In this document: positions 20,779-30,701 of the stretch, piece after piece
Position numbering within the stretch: the first letter of the stretch is position 1
How the letters are laid out: every line of letters starts with the position of its first letter
Assembly: GCF_002959965.1 (NCBI RefSeq)
Contig: NZ_PREV01000027.1
Coordinates: forward strand, 1,178,001 to 1,242,000
DNA length: 64,000 nt
Direction: 5' to 3'
Origin: Microbulbifer pacificus
GTDB lineage: Bacteria; Pseudomonadota; Gammaproteobacteria; Pseudomonadales; Cellvibrionaceae
Made by a program: the position numbers and the translations under genes
The notes under the pieces: model-generated
Seen by the model: the letters and a program-made list of their open reading frames with translations, nothing else
Database searches by the model: none
What the model was told of the DNA's origin: nothing

Positions 20779-20807
20779 AAAAAAACCCGGCTATGCCGGG
20801 TTTTTTT
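20779..20807. terminator. Bidirectional terminator between puuA-like and alanine symporter genes
   Basis: Arms 20779-20791 (AAAAAAACCCGGC) and 20795-20807 (GCCGGGTTTTTTT) pair perfectly with a TAT loop. It sits 16 bases after the puuA-like stop and 19 before the convergent symporter stop, so it can serve both. Confidence 0.95.
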
Positions 20808-20825
20808 ATGAAGCCAATCTGTCCG

Positions 20826-22484
20826 TCACTTGTGACTGGGATCTTTCCAGTAATCCTTCACGGTTTCCTTCATTTCCCGCGCCAGTACCGAAATACCAAA
20901 CAGGTTGGGCAGTGTCATCAGTACGATCGCCACCGCCGACAGATTCCAGATAATCGTGGTGTCTTCAATGGCTGCCCAGAAGAATGCAACCACATAGACC
21001 AAGCGATACGGCATGACAGCTTTGGGACCGAACAGGTAGATCATCGAACGGTCACCGTAATATGACCAGGCGATCGCTGTCGAGAACGCGAACAGCAATA
21101 TTCCCAGGGTGACAATGTAACTGCCGTACTCACCGAAGAAACCCTTCTGGAAAGCCCGATTGGTGAGCGCAACAGAGTGAAGCAGGGAGTTACCCCACAC
21201 CTCGACATTCTGATTCACTAATTGACCACTGTTGACGTTCAACACACCAGAGAAATTATCATTGCCCACTCTGAACTCCACATCTTCCGCCACGGAACGG
21301 GAGTTGATAACGGTAAATTCACCATTGTTCAGCGGACGGCCATCGGCAACCACAATAGTACCGGTGTAGGGGCGAACCTCGCTATTGTGGCCACTCAGGA
21401 ATCCAAACAGCTGCTGAACGTGCGCTTCTTCTTTATCTGAGTAAGTGCCGGCAACAACCATCATATCCGCACGTTCGAAACGGTTCATGAACTTTTCGGT
21501 CCAGACACCGGACGACAGAATGACAAGACCGGTAAGCGTACAGATGATCAGCGTATCAATGAACGGCTCCAGCAGAGAGACCATACCCTCGGACACCGGT
21601 TCGTCGGCTCGTGCCGCGGCGTGCGCAATAGGTGCTGAGCCCTGCCCCGCCTCATTGGAGAACAGGCCGCGGTTTACCCCCCGGTTAAACGCGTAAGCGA
21701 AACTGGCACCCAGGAATCCCCCCATCGCTGCGCTGCCATTAAATGCACCGGCAAACACCTCAACAAAGGAGGGGATGATGTTCTGGTAGTTATAGAGGAT
21801 GACCGCCAGCGCACCGACAATGTACAGAACCGCCATCACCGGCACGATGGTGGAGGTTACTTTCGCAATTCGGGTGATTCCGCCGATGATCACCAGCCCG
21901 AGCAGAATAGCGAGCACACCACCGGTCAGCATTTTGCTAAGGCCAAAGGTGTCGTACATGGCCTGAGCGATGTTATTCACCTGGGGCAGACTGCCCGTAC
22001 CGAAGGAACTGATCACCGTGGCAATGGCGAAGATCACCGCGAGCCACTTCATGTTCAGGCGACGCTCCATATAAAACATCGGGCCGCCGGCATAAAAGCC
22101 GTCCGCAGCCTTGATGCGATATTTATGAGAGAGCGTCACCTCAACGAACTTGGTCGTCATACCGAGGAATGCGGTCACCCACATCCAGAAAAGCGCAGCT
22201 GGGCCACCCAGAAAAATGGCGAGGCCCACACCGCCGATATTGCCGGTGCCCACAGTACCGGAAAGTGCGGTAGCCAGAGCCTGAAAGTGGGAGGTGTCGC
22301 CAGGATCGGAGGGCTTGTCGTACTTACCGCGCACAATCTTGATGGCGTGGCCAAAGTAGCGGATCTGTGGAAATCCAAGGTAAATGGTGAAGAAGAAGCC
22401 TACACCGAGGAGAACCCAGGGAAACCAGGCCGCAGAGCCCAGCACACCATCCAGGGTCAACAACAATTGATTGAACGATTCCAA
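20826..22484 (-). CDS. Alanine/glycine:cation symporter (AGCS) with a large extra-membrane insert
   Basis: About 552 residues, an inner-membrane Na+ or H+:amino acid symporter. AGCS hallmarks are [19 protein letters not shown] in the N-terminal third, [20 protein letters not shown] in the middle and [16 protein letters not shown] near the end. Typical AGCS proteins have 450-500 residues. Here a polar, beta-rich insert of about 110 residues (roughly residues 332-441 from this start) separates two late membrane helices; I have a memory of similar gammaproteobacterial variants. The start is uncertain. I prefer TTG 22484 ([13 protein letters not shown]), preceded by a G-rich run. GTG 22526 would add 14 residues but has no ribosome-binding site. 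Two copies of an 11-base motif lie upstream. Confidence 0.88.
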   Translation of the reverse strand: MESFNQLLLTLDGVLGSAAWFPWVLLGVGFFFTIYLGFPQIRYFGHAIKIVRGKYDKPSDPGDTSHFQALATALSGTVGTGNIGGVGLAIFLGGPAALFWMWVTAFLGMTTKFVEVTLSHKYRIKAADGFYAGGPMFYMERRLNMKWLAVIFAIATVISSFGTGSLPQVNNIAQAMYDTFGLSKMLTGGVLAILLGLVIIGGITRIAKVTSTIVPVMAVLYIVGALAVILYNYQNIIPSFVEVFAGAFNGSAAMGGFLGASFAYAFNRGVNRGLFSNEAGQGSAPIAHAAARADEPVSEGMVSLLEPFIDTLIICTLTGLVILSSGVWTEKFMNRFERADMMVVAGTYSDKEEAHVQQLFGFLSGHNSEVRPYTGTIVVADGRPLNNGEFTVINSRSVAEDVEFRVGNDNFSGVLNVNSGQLVNQNVEVWGNSLLHSVALTNRAFQKGFFGEYGSYIVTLGILLFAFSTAIAWSYYGDRSMIYLFGPKAVMPYRLVYVVAFFWAAIEDTTIIWNLSAVAIVLMTLPNLFGISVLAREMKETVKDYWKDPSHK

Positions 22485-22544
22485 ACCAACCCCCACTACG
22501 TAATTATTTTTTGATCGTTTTATCACCAGAATGGCAATAATACA

Positions 22545-22555
22545 GACAATTCTGT
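22545..22555. repeat. GACAATTCTGT motif, copy 1 upstream of the AGCS symporter
   Basis: An exact 11-base match to a second copy at 22699-22709. The similarity extends to 16 bases with two mismatches (both followed by CAA). Here it forms ACAGA-4-TCTGT. It is a possible operator pair in the symporter upstream region. Confidence 0.45.
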
Positions 22556-22698
22556 GCCAACAAGAACGTCAGACACCTCACAAGTGGCGGCAGATTAGCA
22601 GCTTCACCCGCGAGAGAACAGTAATCCGCCAATCAACAGCAGCATAGTCCTTATTTCTGCCATAAATTCAACAATTCACTAATTTTTTTGCAGATACC

Positions 22699-22709
22699 GA
22701 CAATTCTGT
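22699..22709. repeat. GACAATTCTGT motif, copy 2 upstream of the AGCS symporter
   Basis: The second copy of the motif at 22545-22555, 154 bases apart. Here it lies within the palindrome CGACA-4-TGTCG (22698-22711). It sits downstream of the D-cysteine desulfhydrase-like gene and about 215 bases before the symporter start. Confidence 0.45.
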
Positions 22710-22749
22710 CGCAAATCTAGCTCTCTGCTGCAAATAAAACCCTGCGCCA

Positions 22750-23796
22750 TCAGAGACGATCTACCGACTGTTCGGCCCAGCTCGCTTTGAACCCCGCACG
22801 CTGGGGAAAGATTCCAAACTGCCCGCCGGTATGCACGAATACAACATGCCGGCAACCGGCGTAACGCCCCTGCTCAATATCCTGGAGTAGGCCGTGAAAC
22901 GCCTTGCCCGTATAAACCGGGTCCAGCAAAATTCCTTCCAGCTGCGCGGCAAGCGCAATGGACTGATAAATCTCCTCCGTAGCCATGCCGTATCCCGGAC
23001 CAATGTATTTATCGTTGACGGAAATACGCTGTGCATCAAAGGGAAAGGTCTGTGCATACTTTTCAGCCCAGTGCTGAATGTCTTCCTGAATCTTGCTGAC
23101 AAAATACGCTTCGCTGTCACACACGGCGTAACCGGTTACCTGTGTATCCACACCCAACAGCTGGCAACCGAGAGTCAGCCCTGCCTGAGTGCCGCCACTG
23201 CCACTGGCACAGACAAGCCGATCTGGAAAAAAGCCCTGCTCCCGGCATTCCTTGAACAACTCTTCCGCGCATTGCACATACCCCCAAATACCCAGCCCAT
23301 CGCTGCCACCGGTGGGGATACACAATGCGCGGTCACCCTGAGTCCGATAGTGATCCGTCCACTCCTCAAATAGTTGTGGCAAACGGCTTAGATACTCCTT
23401 TAATGGGTAGAGAGAAACCCGCGCACCCGCCAGGTAGTCCACCAGTAGGTTGCCATCCGGCAAATACTCGGTAGCGAGCTCATGCCCCCCACGGAGAATG
23501 AGGTGGGACTTCATTCCGACTCGTGCGGCAGCCAATGCCGTAGCCCGGCAGTGATTGGACTGCTCTCCCCCGCACGTAATCAGCGTGTTACACCCACGCG
23601 TCCTGGCCTCGGCAATAATGAATTCCAGCTTACGCAATTTGTTGCCAGACATGGCGCTTTCGGTGAGATCGTCCCGCTTGATCCAAACCTGTGGCCCGCC
23701 GAACGGTGTCGAGAACAATTCTGTGATTCTGCGCAACGGATGCAGTGGTGTGGGCAGATTCGCCAGGCGTTCACGGGCCGGATATTGAATGTTCAC
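22750..23796 (-). CDS. PLP-dependent D-cysteine desulfhydrase / ACC deaminase family enzyme
   Basis: A 348-residue fold-type II PLP enzyme. The PLP lysine is in SAMSGNKLRKLEF (Lys53), followed by TCGGEQSNHCRATA, the phosphate/substrate loop of the DcyD/ACC deaminase family, and ASGSGGTQAGLTLG, the glycine-rich PLP phosphate-binding loop. DcyD breaks D-cysteine to pyruvate, H2S and ammonia; ACC deaminase makes 2-oxobutyrate. Sequence alone does not separate the two, though the bacterial DcyD reading is likelier. The start is GTG 23796 (VNIQYPARERL). It stands alone on the minus strand behind the yajC terminator. The downstream alanine-type symporter suggests amino-acid use, but the two genes are 265 bases apart. 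Confidence 0.85.
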   Translation of the reverse strand: MNIQYPARERLANLPTPLHPLRRITELFSTPFGGPQVWIKRDDLTESAMSGNKLRKLEFIIAEARTRGCNTLITCGGEQSNHCRATALAAARVGMKSHLILRGGHELATEYLPDGNLLVDYLAGARVSLYPLKEYLSRLPQLFEEWTDHYRTQGDRALCIPTGGSDGLGIWGYVQCAEELFKECREQGFFPDRLVCASGSGGTQAGLTLGCQLLGVDTQVTGYAVCDSEAYFVSKIQEDIQHWAEKYAQTFPFDAQRISVNDKYIGPGYGMATEEIYQSIALAAQLEGILLDPVYTGKAFHGLLQDIEQGRYAGCRHVVFVHTGGQFGIFPQRAGFKASWAEQSVDRL

Positions 23797-23842
23797 GGTT
23801 TCCTTCCTCTACCAGTCGATCAACAGTCATCTCGGACATAAA

Positions 23843-23867
23843 AAAACCCGGTAGAGAACCGGGTTTT
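23843..23867 (-). terminator. Rho-independent terminator of yajC
   Basis: Arms 23843-23852 (AAAACCCGGT) and 23858-23867 (ACCGGGTTTT) pair perfectly. On the minus strand a long T run follows the stem. It lies about 60 bases after the yajC stop. Confidence 0.9.
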
Positions 23868-23926
23868 CTGCTATCTCTCAGTACTCCGGAAAAGCTGACA
23901 TTACGCAGCCAGACAGGAATTGAGGA

Positions 23927-24259
23927 TCAGATATTTTTAATGGTGCCTTTCGGGAGTACGGCGTGCACAGCTACTTTCTGAAATTTCAGTTTCATGTTGT
24001 CCGCCACTTCCAGAATCAGGTAATCATCGTCGACTTTTTCAACGCGCCCGAGCATGCCGCTGGTCATTACCACTTCGTCGCCCTTTTTGAGAGCACCCAC
24101 CAGTTCCTGGTGTTCTTTCTGGCGCTTGCGCTGCGGGCGAATAATAAACAGCCACATGAACAAAAACAGACCAGCGAACATCAGCAGAGTTACCAGTGGG
24201 TTACCCTGTGGAGCCGGCGCAGCCTCTTGTGCCATAGCGGCAGGAATAAAGAAATCCAT
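23927..24259 (-). CDS. yajC: Preprotein translocase accessory subunit YajC
   Basis: A 110-residue inner-membrane protein with the YajC layout: a short N-terminus (MDFFIPAAMAQEAAPA), one membrane helix at about residues 20-40, the basic IIRPQRKRQKEHQEL motif directly after it, and a cytoplasmic beta domain (KKGDEVVMTSGMLGRVEKVDDDYLILEV). YajC associates with SecDF and the Sec translocon. In most gammaproteobacteria it sits between tgt and secD. Here its neighbours are an AraC regulator gene upstream and a terminator downstream, so it is a monocistronic, relocated or duplicate copy. Confidence 0.93.
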   Translation of the reverse strand: MDFFIPAAMAQEAAPAPQGNPLVTLLMFAGLFLFMWLFIIRPQRKRQKEHQELVGALKKGDEVVMTSGMLGRVEKVDDDYLILEVADNMKLKFQKVAVHAVLPKGTIKNI

Positions 24260-24394
24260 GTTCCAAACCTCGATAGAGTCAGTCGTAAAATATGGGGGCC
24301 AACTCTAACGGCTTTGTCAAAATGAGGCAATCCAGAGCATCGGCCGTTAGCCGAGACTCTGGATTACGTGATGCGAGGTTTCTGTAGAAATGTC

Positions 24395-24841
24395 TCAGAA
24401 TCTTTGACGAACCTGGCGGCGATACCCCGTGGGAGACATGCCGGTCCAGCGCTTGAAGGCACTGGTAAAACTGGTTCTATCAGAGAAATCGAGAATACGG
24501 GAAATACCATCCACGCTAAGTGCAGTATCTTTCAGGAAGTGCACTGCGTGACGGAAACGGACGTGATCGCGAAGCGAGGCAAAACTCAGGTTGTGCTCCT
24601 GCAGGCGACGCTGCAAGGTCCGGGTAGACATGCTGAGGTCAGATGCTACCGGGCGAATTGCCAGAGATGCCTTTCCAATCCGTTGTTCCAGCACGTCGAT
24701 TACTCGAGCGGCGATACCGAAGCTGGTGGCTTCCGGCGGCGCCAGCAACTGGTCAAGAATGTTCGGATCACCGGACAGTCTTGCCTGCTGCAAGGGTTTG
24801 TCTTCTGAGAGCGAAGCTTGGTCTGGCTGAATATGGTTCAT
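24395..24841 (-). CDS. Short AraC-family transcriptional regulator (DNA-binding domain only)
   Basis: A 148-residue protein. Its C-terminal two-thirds is an AraC/XylS helix-turn-helix pair: ASDLSMSTRTLQRRLQEHNLSFASLRDHVR and ALSVDGISRILDFSDRTSFTSAFKRWTGMSPTGYRR, both intact. The first 40-50 residues are polar and do not form the cupin or other ligand-binding domain found in standard family members of about 300 residues. It may be a constitutive DNA-binding protein, or one controlled by its own abundance. No stop-interrupted upstream remnant of a sensor domain is evident to me. It is flanked by yajC downstream and a 327-base gap upstream. Its targets are unknown. Confidence 0.85.
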   Translation of the reverse strand: MNHIQPDQASLSEDKPLQQARLSGDPNILDQLLAPPEATSFGIAARVIDVLEQRIGKASLAIRPVASDLSMSTRTLQRRLQEHNLSFASLRDHVRFRHAVHFLKDTALSVDGISRILDFSDRTSFTSAFKRWTGMSPTGYRRQVRQRF

Positions 24842-25168
24842 TGAGCTGCTCCTTGATGGGTTCCTTGAGCCGCGGTTATTGTTCTATGCCCGCTTCCTGC
24901 GAGTCCCTATATACCACTGCCAACAATATGGATTATCAAATCGACTGCTGACTACTACCCGGGTGCCGGGGCACACCTGAAAACAGGCATCGAAGCCTAC
25001 CCAGAGTGATTGTTTTTTGCACTACTTCCTCGCACCACACCCAATCGCTCTGGGCCAGACGGTTGAGCGGCGCTCCTTTACACAAGCCAGTATAGACCAT
25101 CTGAGGAGAATGCAAGGGGCGACAGTGAATTTTTTTTAATTGCCGCACAAAAACCTCTCCTGCACTTA
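24842..25168. other. Intergenic stretch between the AraC-type gene and bcp
   Basis: These 327 bases hold no credible coding frame. A run of eight Ts near 25130 follows no clear stem, so I do not call it a terminator. The presumed promoter of the AraC-type gene must lie here, but no convincing hexamer pair was found. Confidence 0.5.
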
Positions 25169-25645
25169 TCAGGCCAGATTTTCATCAATCCACTGGAGCA
25201 CGTCGTCGTGGTGGGTTTTGGTTTTCACCTTATCCATGATGTGCCGCAAGCGACCGCTCTTATCGATGACAAACGTGGTGCGCAACAATCCCATATACTC
25301 ACGCCCCATGAACTTCTTTAACCCCCAGCAACCGTACTTGTCGGCAACCTTGTGATCGTCATCCGCCAGCAGATCAAAATTGAGGTCGTACTTCTCGATA
25401 AACTTCTGGAGCTTGGTTTCCGGGTCGGGGCTAAGACCTAAAACTACCGTATCCCGACTGGCGAACTCTGCCGCGCTATCGCGAATACCGCAGGCCTGTG
25501 TGGTACAACCGGGAGTCAGCGCCTTAGGGTAAAAGTAGAGAACCACATTTTTTTTATCCCGAAAATCCTTTAGAGACACTTTTTCGCCGTCTTGATTACT
25601 CAGCGCAAATACCGGTGCCAGATTCCCGATTTTGGGAAATGCCAT
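25169..25645 (-). CDS. bcp: Thioredoxin-dependent thiol peroxidase Bcp
   Basis: A 158-residue atypical 2-Cys peroxiredoxin of the PrxQ/Bcp subfamily. It reduces hydrogen peroxide and organic hydroperoxides with electrons from thioredoxin. The active-site segment YPKALTPGCTTQACGIRD has the peroxidatic Cys47 and the resolving Cys52 five residues later, as in E. coli Bcp. The N-terminus has GNLAPVFALSNQDGEKVSL, the usual peroxiredoxin opening. The length is standard. It is upstream of nothing on the same strand and 88 bases from the DUF2244 gene behind it, so it may be read through from that gene or have its own promoter. Confidence 0.95.
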   Translation of the reverse strand: MAFPKIGNLAPVFALSNQDGEKVSLKDFRDKKNVVLYFYPKALTPGCTTQACGIRDSAAEFASRDTVVLGLSPDPETKLQKFIEKYDLNFDLLADDDHKVADKYGCWGLKKFMGREYMGLLRTTFVIDKSGRLRHIMDKVKTKTHHDDVLQWIDENLA

Positions 25646-25732
25646 ATCCCCTCCCCCTCGATGTCTATTGGATGTAAATGAAACGCGTGCATTATATCCA
25701 ATAGGTCAATCGACTGCTGGTATACGGAATCG

Positions 25733-26269
25733 TCAAAATTCCTGCAGACGGAAACACTGCTCCCGTCGTGCGCGCAGACCGCAATTACCGAGCTTGTCCA
25801 CCAGTGCCGCCTTTTCCGCATCAGTCAGAAATTCACCCACTTCCAGGCACCCCTCCGGACCAGTAAACGTGACGACGGCGGGTTCCGCCGGTGTGGTGCC
25901 CATGCGCACCAGCACGGCCAGGCTGTTGCGATCAAATTCGGTGTGATAGACCGGACGCTTGAGACTGCCACGACTGGTATCGAGAATTACGCGGTCATCG
26001 CTGATACGGATCACCTCCCGTCGGGTACCCTCCATATATACATAACCAAACAGCACAGCCAACAGGAGTATTTCCAGCCCGGCGAAGGGAATCACCATCC
26101 AGGCACCCGCCAGGGCAAACGCGATGCTGATCCCCAGCGACACGGCCACCAGCGAGATGAATACCCAGAGATTTCCTTCCAGCGACAGGGATTGGTTAGG
26201 CGCGAGGAGAATACAGGTCCGGCGCCCGCGCGCGCCGCCAACTTCTTTGACCATGGGTACGGCTTCCAT
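25733..26269 (-). CDS. DUF2244 domain membrane protein
   Basis: A 178-residue protein with the DUF2244 signature, starting with [20 protein letters not shown] and followed by two closely spaced membrane helices (about residues 32-52 and 55-80, including [20 protein letters not shown]). A cytoplasmic beta-rich part has [26 protein letters not shown]. The family is common in proteobacteria, often near cytochrome oxidase genes, and its function is unknown. None of those genes is here. ATG 26269 follows a GTG at 26272, so the exact start is ambiguous by one codon; ATG 26254 is also possible. It diverges from asnS across a 327-base gap. Confidence 0.85.
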   Translation of the reverse strand: MEAVPMVKEVGGARGRRTCILLAPNQSLSLEGNLWVFISLVAVSLGISIAFALAGAWMVIPFAGLEILLLAVLFGYVYMEGTRREVIRISDDRVILDTSRGSLKRPVYHTEFDRNSLAVLVRMGTTPAEPAVVTFTGPEGCLEVGEFLTDAEKAALVDKLGNCGLRARREQCFRLQEF

Positions 26270-26596
26270 CACTGTGACTTTTTCAGTGTAGGACAGGGCA
26301 TTTTCGAACCAAGGGTCACCCTATGCCTTCGATCAGGGGGAGATTGGCGTAGCCGCCGCCACGACTGGACTACACTCCGGCAGGGCGCGCGACCAGCAGG
26401 TCAGAAGTGGAATAACCGAATAGCCACCAGACTTGGGGGCTGGATTTTCGCGCGGTCAGGGGGCAAGATGCCGGCGTCTTTCGCCCGCGCGACCACAAGC
26501 CGCGCCTGTCACGCCGATTATGGCGCCTGTAAAAGAAAGCCGCGTGATGCCCCAGAGGCATGCCCATCAGCAAACGCGAACAACAAGAGCACCATC
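26270..26596. other. Divergent intergenic region upstream of asnS and the DUF2244 gene
   Basis: This GC-rich stretch of 327 bases is open in the asnS reading frame (from 25943), but that reading runs antisense through the DUF2244 gene and matches nothing. It should contain the asnS promoter and leader. I could not identify hexamers with proper spacing, a T-box (not expected in this group) or an attenuator. Confidence 0.5.
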
Positions 26597-27997
26597 ATGC
26601 AAGTTGAATCCATTGATACGCTTCTCAAATCCAGCCAGCGCGAAGGCGAGTCCGTGCGCATTCAGGGCTGGATTCGCACCCGCCGCGATTCCAAGGCCGG
26701 CCTGTCTTTCCTCGCCGTGCACGACGGCAGCTGCTTCGACCCCATTCAGGTGGTTGTGGAGTCCGGCATCAATAACTATCAGTCTGAAGTGCTGCGCCTG
26801 ACCACTGGCTGCGCGGTAGATATTGAGGGTACTATCAAGCCATCCGAGGGCCAGGGCCAAGCTATCGAACTGCTGGCAACCCAGGTGACGGTGGTAGGCT
26901 GGGTCGAGAATCCAGACACCTACCCCATGTCCCCCAAGCGCCACACCATGGAACACCTGCGCGAGCACGCCCATCTGCGTCCGCGCACCAATGTGAGTGG
27001 CGCGGTGGCGCGGGTACGCAACTGTATTGCCCAGGCCATCCATCGCTTCTTCCATGAGCGTGGGTTCAACTATGTGCATACGCCCATCATCACCGCTTCA
27101 GACTGTGAAGGTGCGGGTGAGATGTTCCGTGTAAGTACCCTGGATCAGTCCAATCTGCCCCTGACCGACAAGGGCGACGTGGACTATACGGAGGACTTTT
27201 TCGGCGAGGAAACCTTCCTCACCGTGTCCGGTCAGTTGAACGTGGAAAGCTACTGCCTGGCCCTGTCCAAGGTGTACACCTTCGGCCCTACCTTCCGCGC
27301 GGAAAACTCCAACACCACCCGCCACCTGGCGGAGTTCTGGATGGTGGAACCGGAAATTGCCTTTGCGGATCTGGCGGACTGTGCCAATCTCGCCGAAGAG
27401 ATGCTGAAATACGTATTCAAGGCGGTGCTGGAAGAGCGTCCCGATGATATGAAGTTCTTCGCCGAACGCATCGACAAGGAAGCCATCAGCCGCCTGGAAA
27501 ACATCATCGGCAATGACTTCGCCCGCATCAATTACTGCGAAGCCATCGAAATTCTCGAGAAATGTGGCGAAAAGTTCGAATTCCCGGTTTCCTGGGGTAT
27601 CGACCTCGCCTCCGAGCACGAGCGCTACCTGGCCGAGAAGCATTTCATGAAGCCGGTGATCGTCCTGAATTATCCGAAGGACATCAAAGCCTTCTACATG
27701 CGCATGAACGACGACGGCAAAACCGTGGCGGCAATGGATATCCTTGCTCCGGGCATTGGCGAAATTATCGGCGGCTCCCAGCGGGAGGAGCGCCTGGATA
27801 AGCTGGACGCGCGCATGGATGAAATGGGCATTCCCAAGGAGCATCTGGACTGGTACCGCGATCTCCGCCGCTACGGCACCGTACCCCATGGTGGTTTCGG
27901 CCTCGGCTTTGATCGCATTGTGTCCTACGTAACCGGTATGGGTAACATCCGCGACGTGATCCCCTTCCCGCGCACCCCGCGCAATGTGAAATTCTGA
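26597..27997 (+). CDS. asnS: Asparaginyl-tRNA synthetase
   Basis: A 466-residue class IIb aminoacyl-tRNA synthetase that charges tRNA-Asn with asparagine. The N-terminal OB-fold anticodon-binding domain (about residues 15-110) begins [19 protein letters not shown]. The catalytic core contains motif 2, [21 protein letters not shown] broken by family-typical positions, and motif 3, [12 protein letters not shown] followed by [11 protein letters not shown]. AsnRS-type residues rather than AspRS-type are suggested by the length and the absence of the large AspRS insertion. The start ATG 26597 gives exactly the expected N-terminus ([12 protein letters not shown]). It is followed by a strong terminator and converges on mdh. 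Having asnS suggests direct asparaginylation. Confidence 0.96.
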   Translation: MQVESIDTLLKSSQREGESVRIQGWIRTRRDSKAGLSFLAVHDGSCFDPIQVVVESGINNYQSEVLRLTTGCAVDIEGTIKPSEGQGQAIELLATQVTVVGWVENPDTYPMSPKRHTMEHLREHAHLRPRTNVSGAVARVRNCIAQAIHRFFHERGFNYVHTPIITASDCEGAGEMFRVSTLDQSNLPLTDKGDVDYTEDFFGEETFLTVSGQLNVESYCLALSKVYTFGPTFRAENSNTTRHLAEFWMVEPEIAFADLADCANLAEEMLKYVFKAVLEERPDDMKFFAERIDKEAISRLENIIGNDFARINYCEAIEILEKCGEKFEFPVSWGIDLASEHERYLAEKHFMKPVIVLNYPKDIKAFYMRMNDDGKTVAAMDILAPGIGEIIGGSQREERLDKLDARMDEMGIPKEHLDWYRDLRRYGTVPHGGFGLGFDRIVSYVTGMGNIRDVIPFPRTPRNVKF

Positions 27998-28019
27998 TTT
28001 TCACGTTCGCGCAGGCATA

Positions 28020-28048
28020 AAAAAACCCGCACACTGTGCGGGTTTTTT
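28020..28048. terminator. Bidirectional terminator between asnS and mdh
   Basis: Arms 28020-28032 (AAAAAACCCGCAC) and 28036-28048 (GTGCGGGTTTTTT) pair perfectly around a 3-base loop, between the convergent asnS and mdh stops. Confidence 0.95.
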
Positions 28049-28074
28049 GTTTTCACAAATCGGGATTCGTGAAA

Positions 28075-29055
<981 letters not shown>

Positions 29056-29143
29056 GATTAATCTCCGTTGTTTTCAGGCGCCCGCATTATAGGGCCTTGC
29101 AAATAAATTTCATTAACCTTCTCGGGCTAACTGACTGGAATTG

Positions 29144-29776
29144 TCAGGCCAAATTCTTCACCGGACCCGGATAGCGGTCTTTTAAAGCCTCATACAGCCG
29201 ATTGCTGAAATTTTCTGCTGCAGCGTCCAAAGATTGAACAACTTCAGCAAGATGCTCATTGTCTTCCCGGCCATTCCAGAGCTTCTGATAGCTGCCATCT
29301 TTATAGCCGTGGTCCTGGCGGAAGCGGTTCAGAACATTCTTGCCGACGTAACGGCGATAGAGCTCTTCGAACGGCAGCTCAACATCGGCCATCAGCTGCG
29401 CGAAACCGACGAGATCGAACTGTTTGCTCGCGAGTGTTTTCAGTGTGAAGGCTTCCAGGTTTTCGCGGAAGTCACCGGCCGCAGCGCTGTCTGCAGAAAG
29501 TTGCCGTAACATTTTTTCCGCTACCTGCTCGGGGGTACCCTGCTGTAACTCCAGGCTCAAACCGAAGTGCCAGATGTCCACCAGTTCCAGTTTCACCTGC
29601 TCCATTTCAGGCTGCTGTTTTTTCCACCATTTCCAGCCAAAATGATCCAGCAGTTCCGCGCTTTCCACCCAGATGGCCCGATACCAGGGAAAATTCTGTG
29701 CGCGCCAGTTTTCGTTCACCAGCGTATTGATCTCATCCTGCAGTGCCAACATGGTCTGCAATTGTGTTTGCAACAT
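29144..29776 (-). CDS. Dimeric dUTP diphosphatase (all-alpha NTP pyrophosphatase family)
   Basis: A 210-residue all-helical protein of the dimeric dUTPase/MazG superfamily. The metal-binding acidic signature is visible as WVESAELLDHFGWKWWKKQ followed by VKLELVDIWHFGLSLEL, the ExxE...ExxD arrangement. This group hydrolyses dUTP, and often dUDP, to dUMP and keeps uracil out of DNA. It is unrelated to the trimeric Dut of E. coli. A downstream segment, NRFRQDHGYKDGSYQKLWNGREDN, is typical of the bacterial and kinetoplastid enzymes. It is 30 bases from the tatD stop on the same strand, so it belongs to the end of that transcription unit. Confidence 0.88.
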   Translation of the reverse strand: MLQTQLQTMLALQDEINTLVNENWRAQNFPWYRAIWVESAELLDHFGWKWWKKQQPEMEQVKLELVDIWHFGLSLELQQGTPEQVAEKMLRQLSADSAAAGDFRENLEAFTLKTLASKQFDLVGFAQLMADVELPFEELYRRYVGKNVLNRFRQDHGYKDGSYQKLWNGREDNEHLAEVVQSLDAAAENFSNRLYEALKDRYPGPVKNLA

Positions 29777-29805
29777 AAACGTTCTCGCTAAATCAAACCT
29801 CGCGC

Positions 29806-30582
29806 TCAGGCAGCGCGAGGAAAAAGTCGATGGAAGTTTTGCGTGGTGGCCTCGGCCAATGCTTCGTAGGTGATGCCACGCTGCTCGGCGATAAACTCGG
29901 CCACCTCGCGTACATATGCGGGAATGTTCGGTTTGCCGCGATACGGCACCGGCGCCAAGTAAGGGGAGTCAGTCTCCACCAGCAGGCGGTCGAGAGGTAC
30001 CTTCCTGGCAACGTCGCGCAGCTCTTCCGCATTTTTGAACGTCACTATCCCAGACAGGGAAATATAGTAATTCAAGTCCAGCGCGGCCCTCGCCATTTCC
30101 CAGCTTTCAGTAAAGCAGTGCAGCACACCAGCGTGCTCACGACTGCCATGGGTGCGGATCAGTTCTATGGTGTCTTCGCGGGCGTCGCGGGTGTGTACGA
30201 TAACCGGGAGTCCCACCTCCTCCGCCGCCTGCAGGTGGGCGATAAAACTCTTCTGCTGAACGTCTTTCGTTTCGGTACTGTAGTAATAATCCAGACCGGT
30301 CTCACCCAGGGCCACCACCTTGGGCTGCGCTGCGAGTATTTTCAGCTTTTCAATATCCGCAAGCCCGGAATCCACATCCAGGGGGTGTACACCTACGGAA
30401 CACACCACATCCTCATAGCGACTCGCGAGATTGACCACTGCATTCACATTCTCGAGACTGATCCCAACACACAGGAACTTGCCCACGCCACGGCTGCGCG
30501 CGAGCTCGAGTACCTCATCGAGGCCACCGTCGAATTTGTCCAGTTTGAGCCTGTCGAGATGACAGTGCGAATCTACCAGCAT
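29806..30582 (-). CDS. TatD family metal-dependent hydrolase
   Basis: A 258-residue TIM-barrel metallohydrolase corresponding to E. coli YcfH. Metal ligands are visible: VDSHCHLDRL at the N-terminus, GETGLDYYY in the middle, VIVHTRDARED with a histidine, LHCFTES, and ETDSPYLAPVPYRGKPN near the C-terminus. TatD proteins are 3'-5' exonucleases or deoxyribonucleases, and some act as D-aminoacyl-tRNA deacylase-like quality-control enzymes. It sits at the end of the tmk-holB-pilZ series, as in other gammaproteobacteria, which identifies it as the YcfH orthologue. The dUTPase follows directly. Confidence 0.92.
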   Translation of the reverse strand: MLVDSHCHLDRLKLDKFDGGLDEVLELARSRGVGKFLCVGISLENVNAVVNLASRYEDVVCSVGVHPLDVDSGLADIEKLKILAAQPKVVALGETGLDYYYSTETKDVQQKSFIAHLQAAEEVGLPVIVHTRDAREDTIELIRTHGSREHAGVLHCFTESWEMARAALDLNYYISLSGIVTFKNAEELRDVARKVPLDRLLVETDSPYLAPVPYRGKPNIPAYVREVAEFIAEQRGITYEALAEATTQNFHRLFPRAA

Positions 30583-30701
30583 GGAGCCAATCCCATTGGT
30601 TGGGAGCTACCCCTGCGGGGTAGCCTCGTGAAGAAAGTCGGGAATTATACAGATAGGGGTCCCGGAGCGCGCGTCATGGCGCCGGGAGAATCTGGTGCGG
30701 A

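Noticed and set aside
25943..26596. A 218-codon N-terminal extension of asnS.
   Set aside because: AsnRS homologues begin at [10 protein letters not shown] (ATG 26597). The extension passes antisense through the DUF2244 gene and has no recognisable fold.
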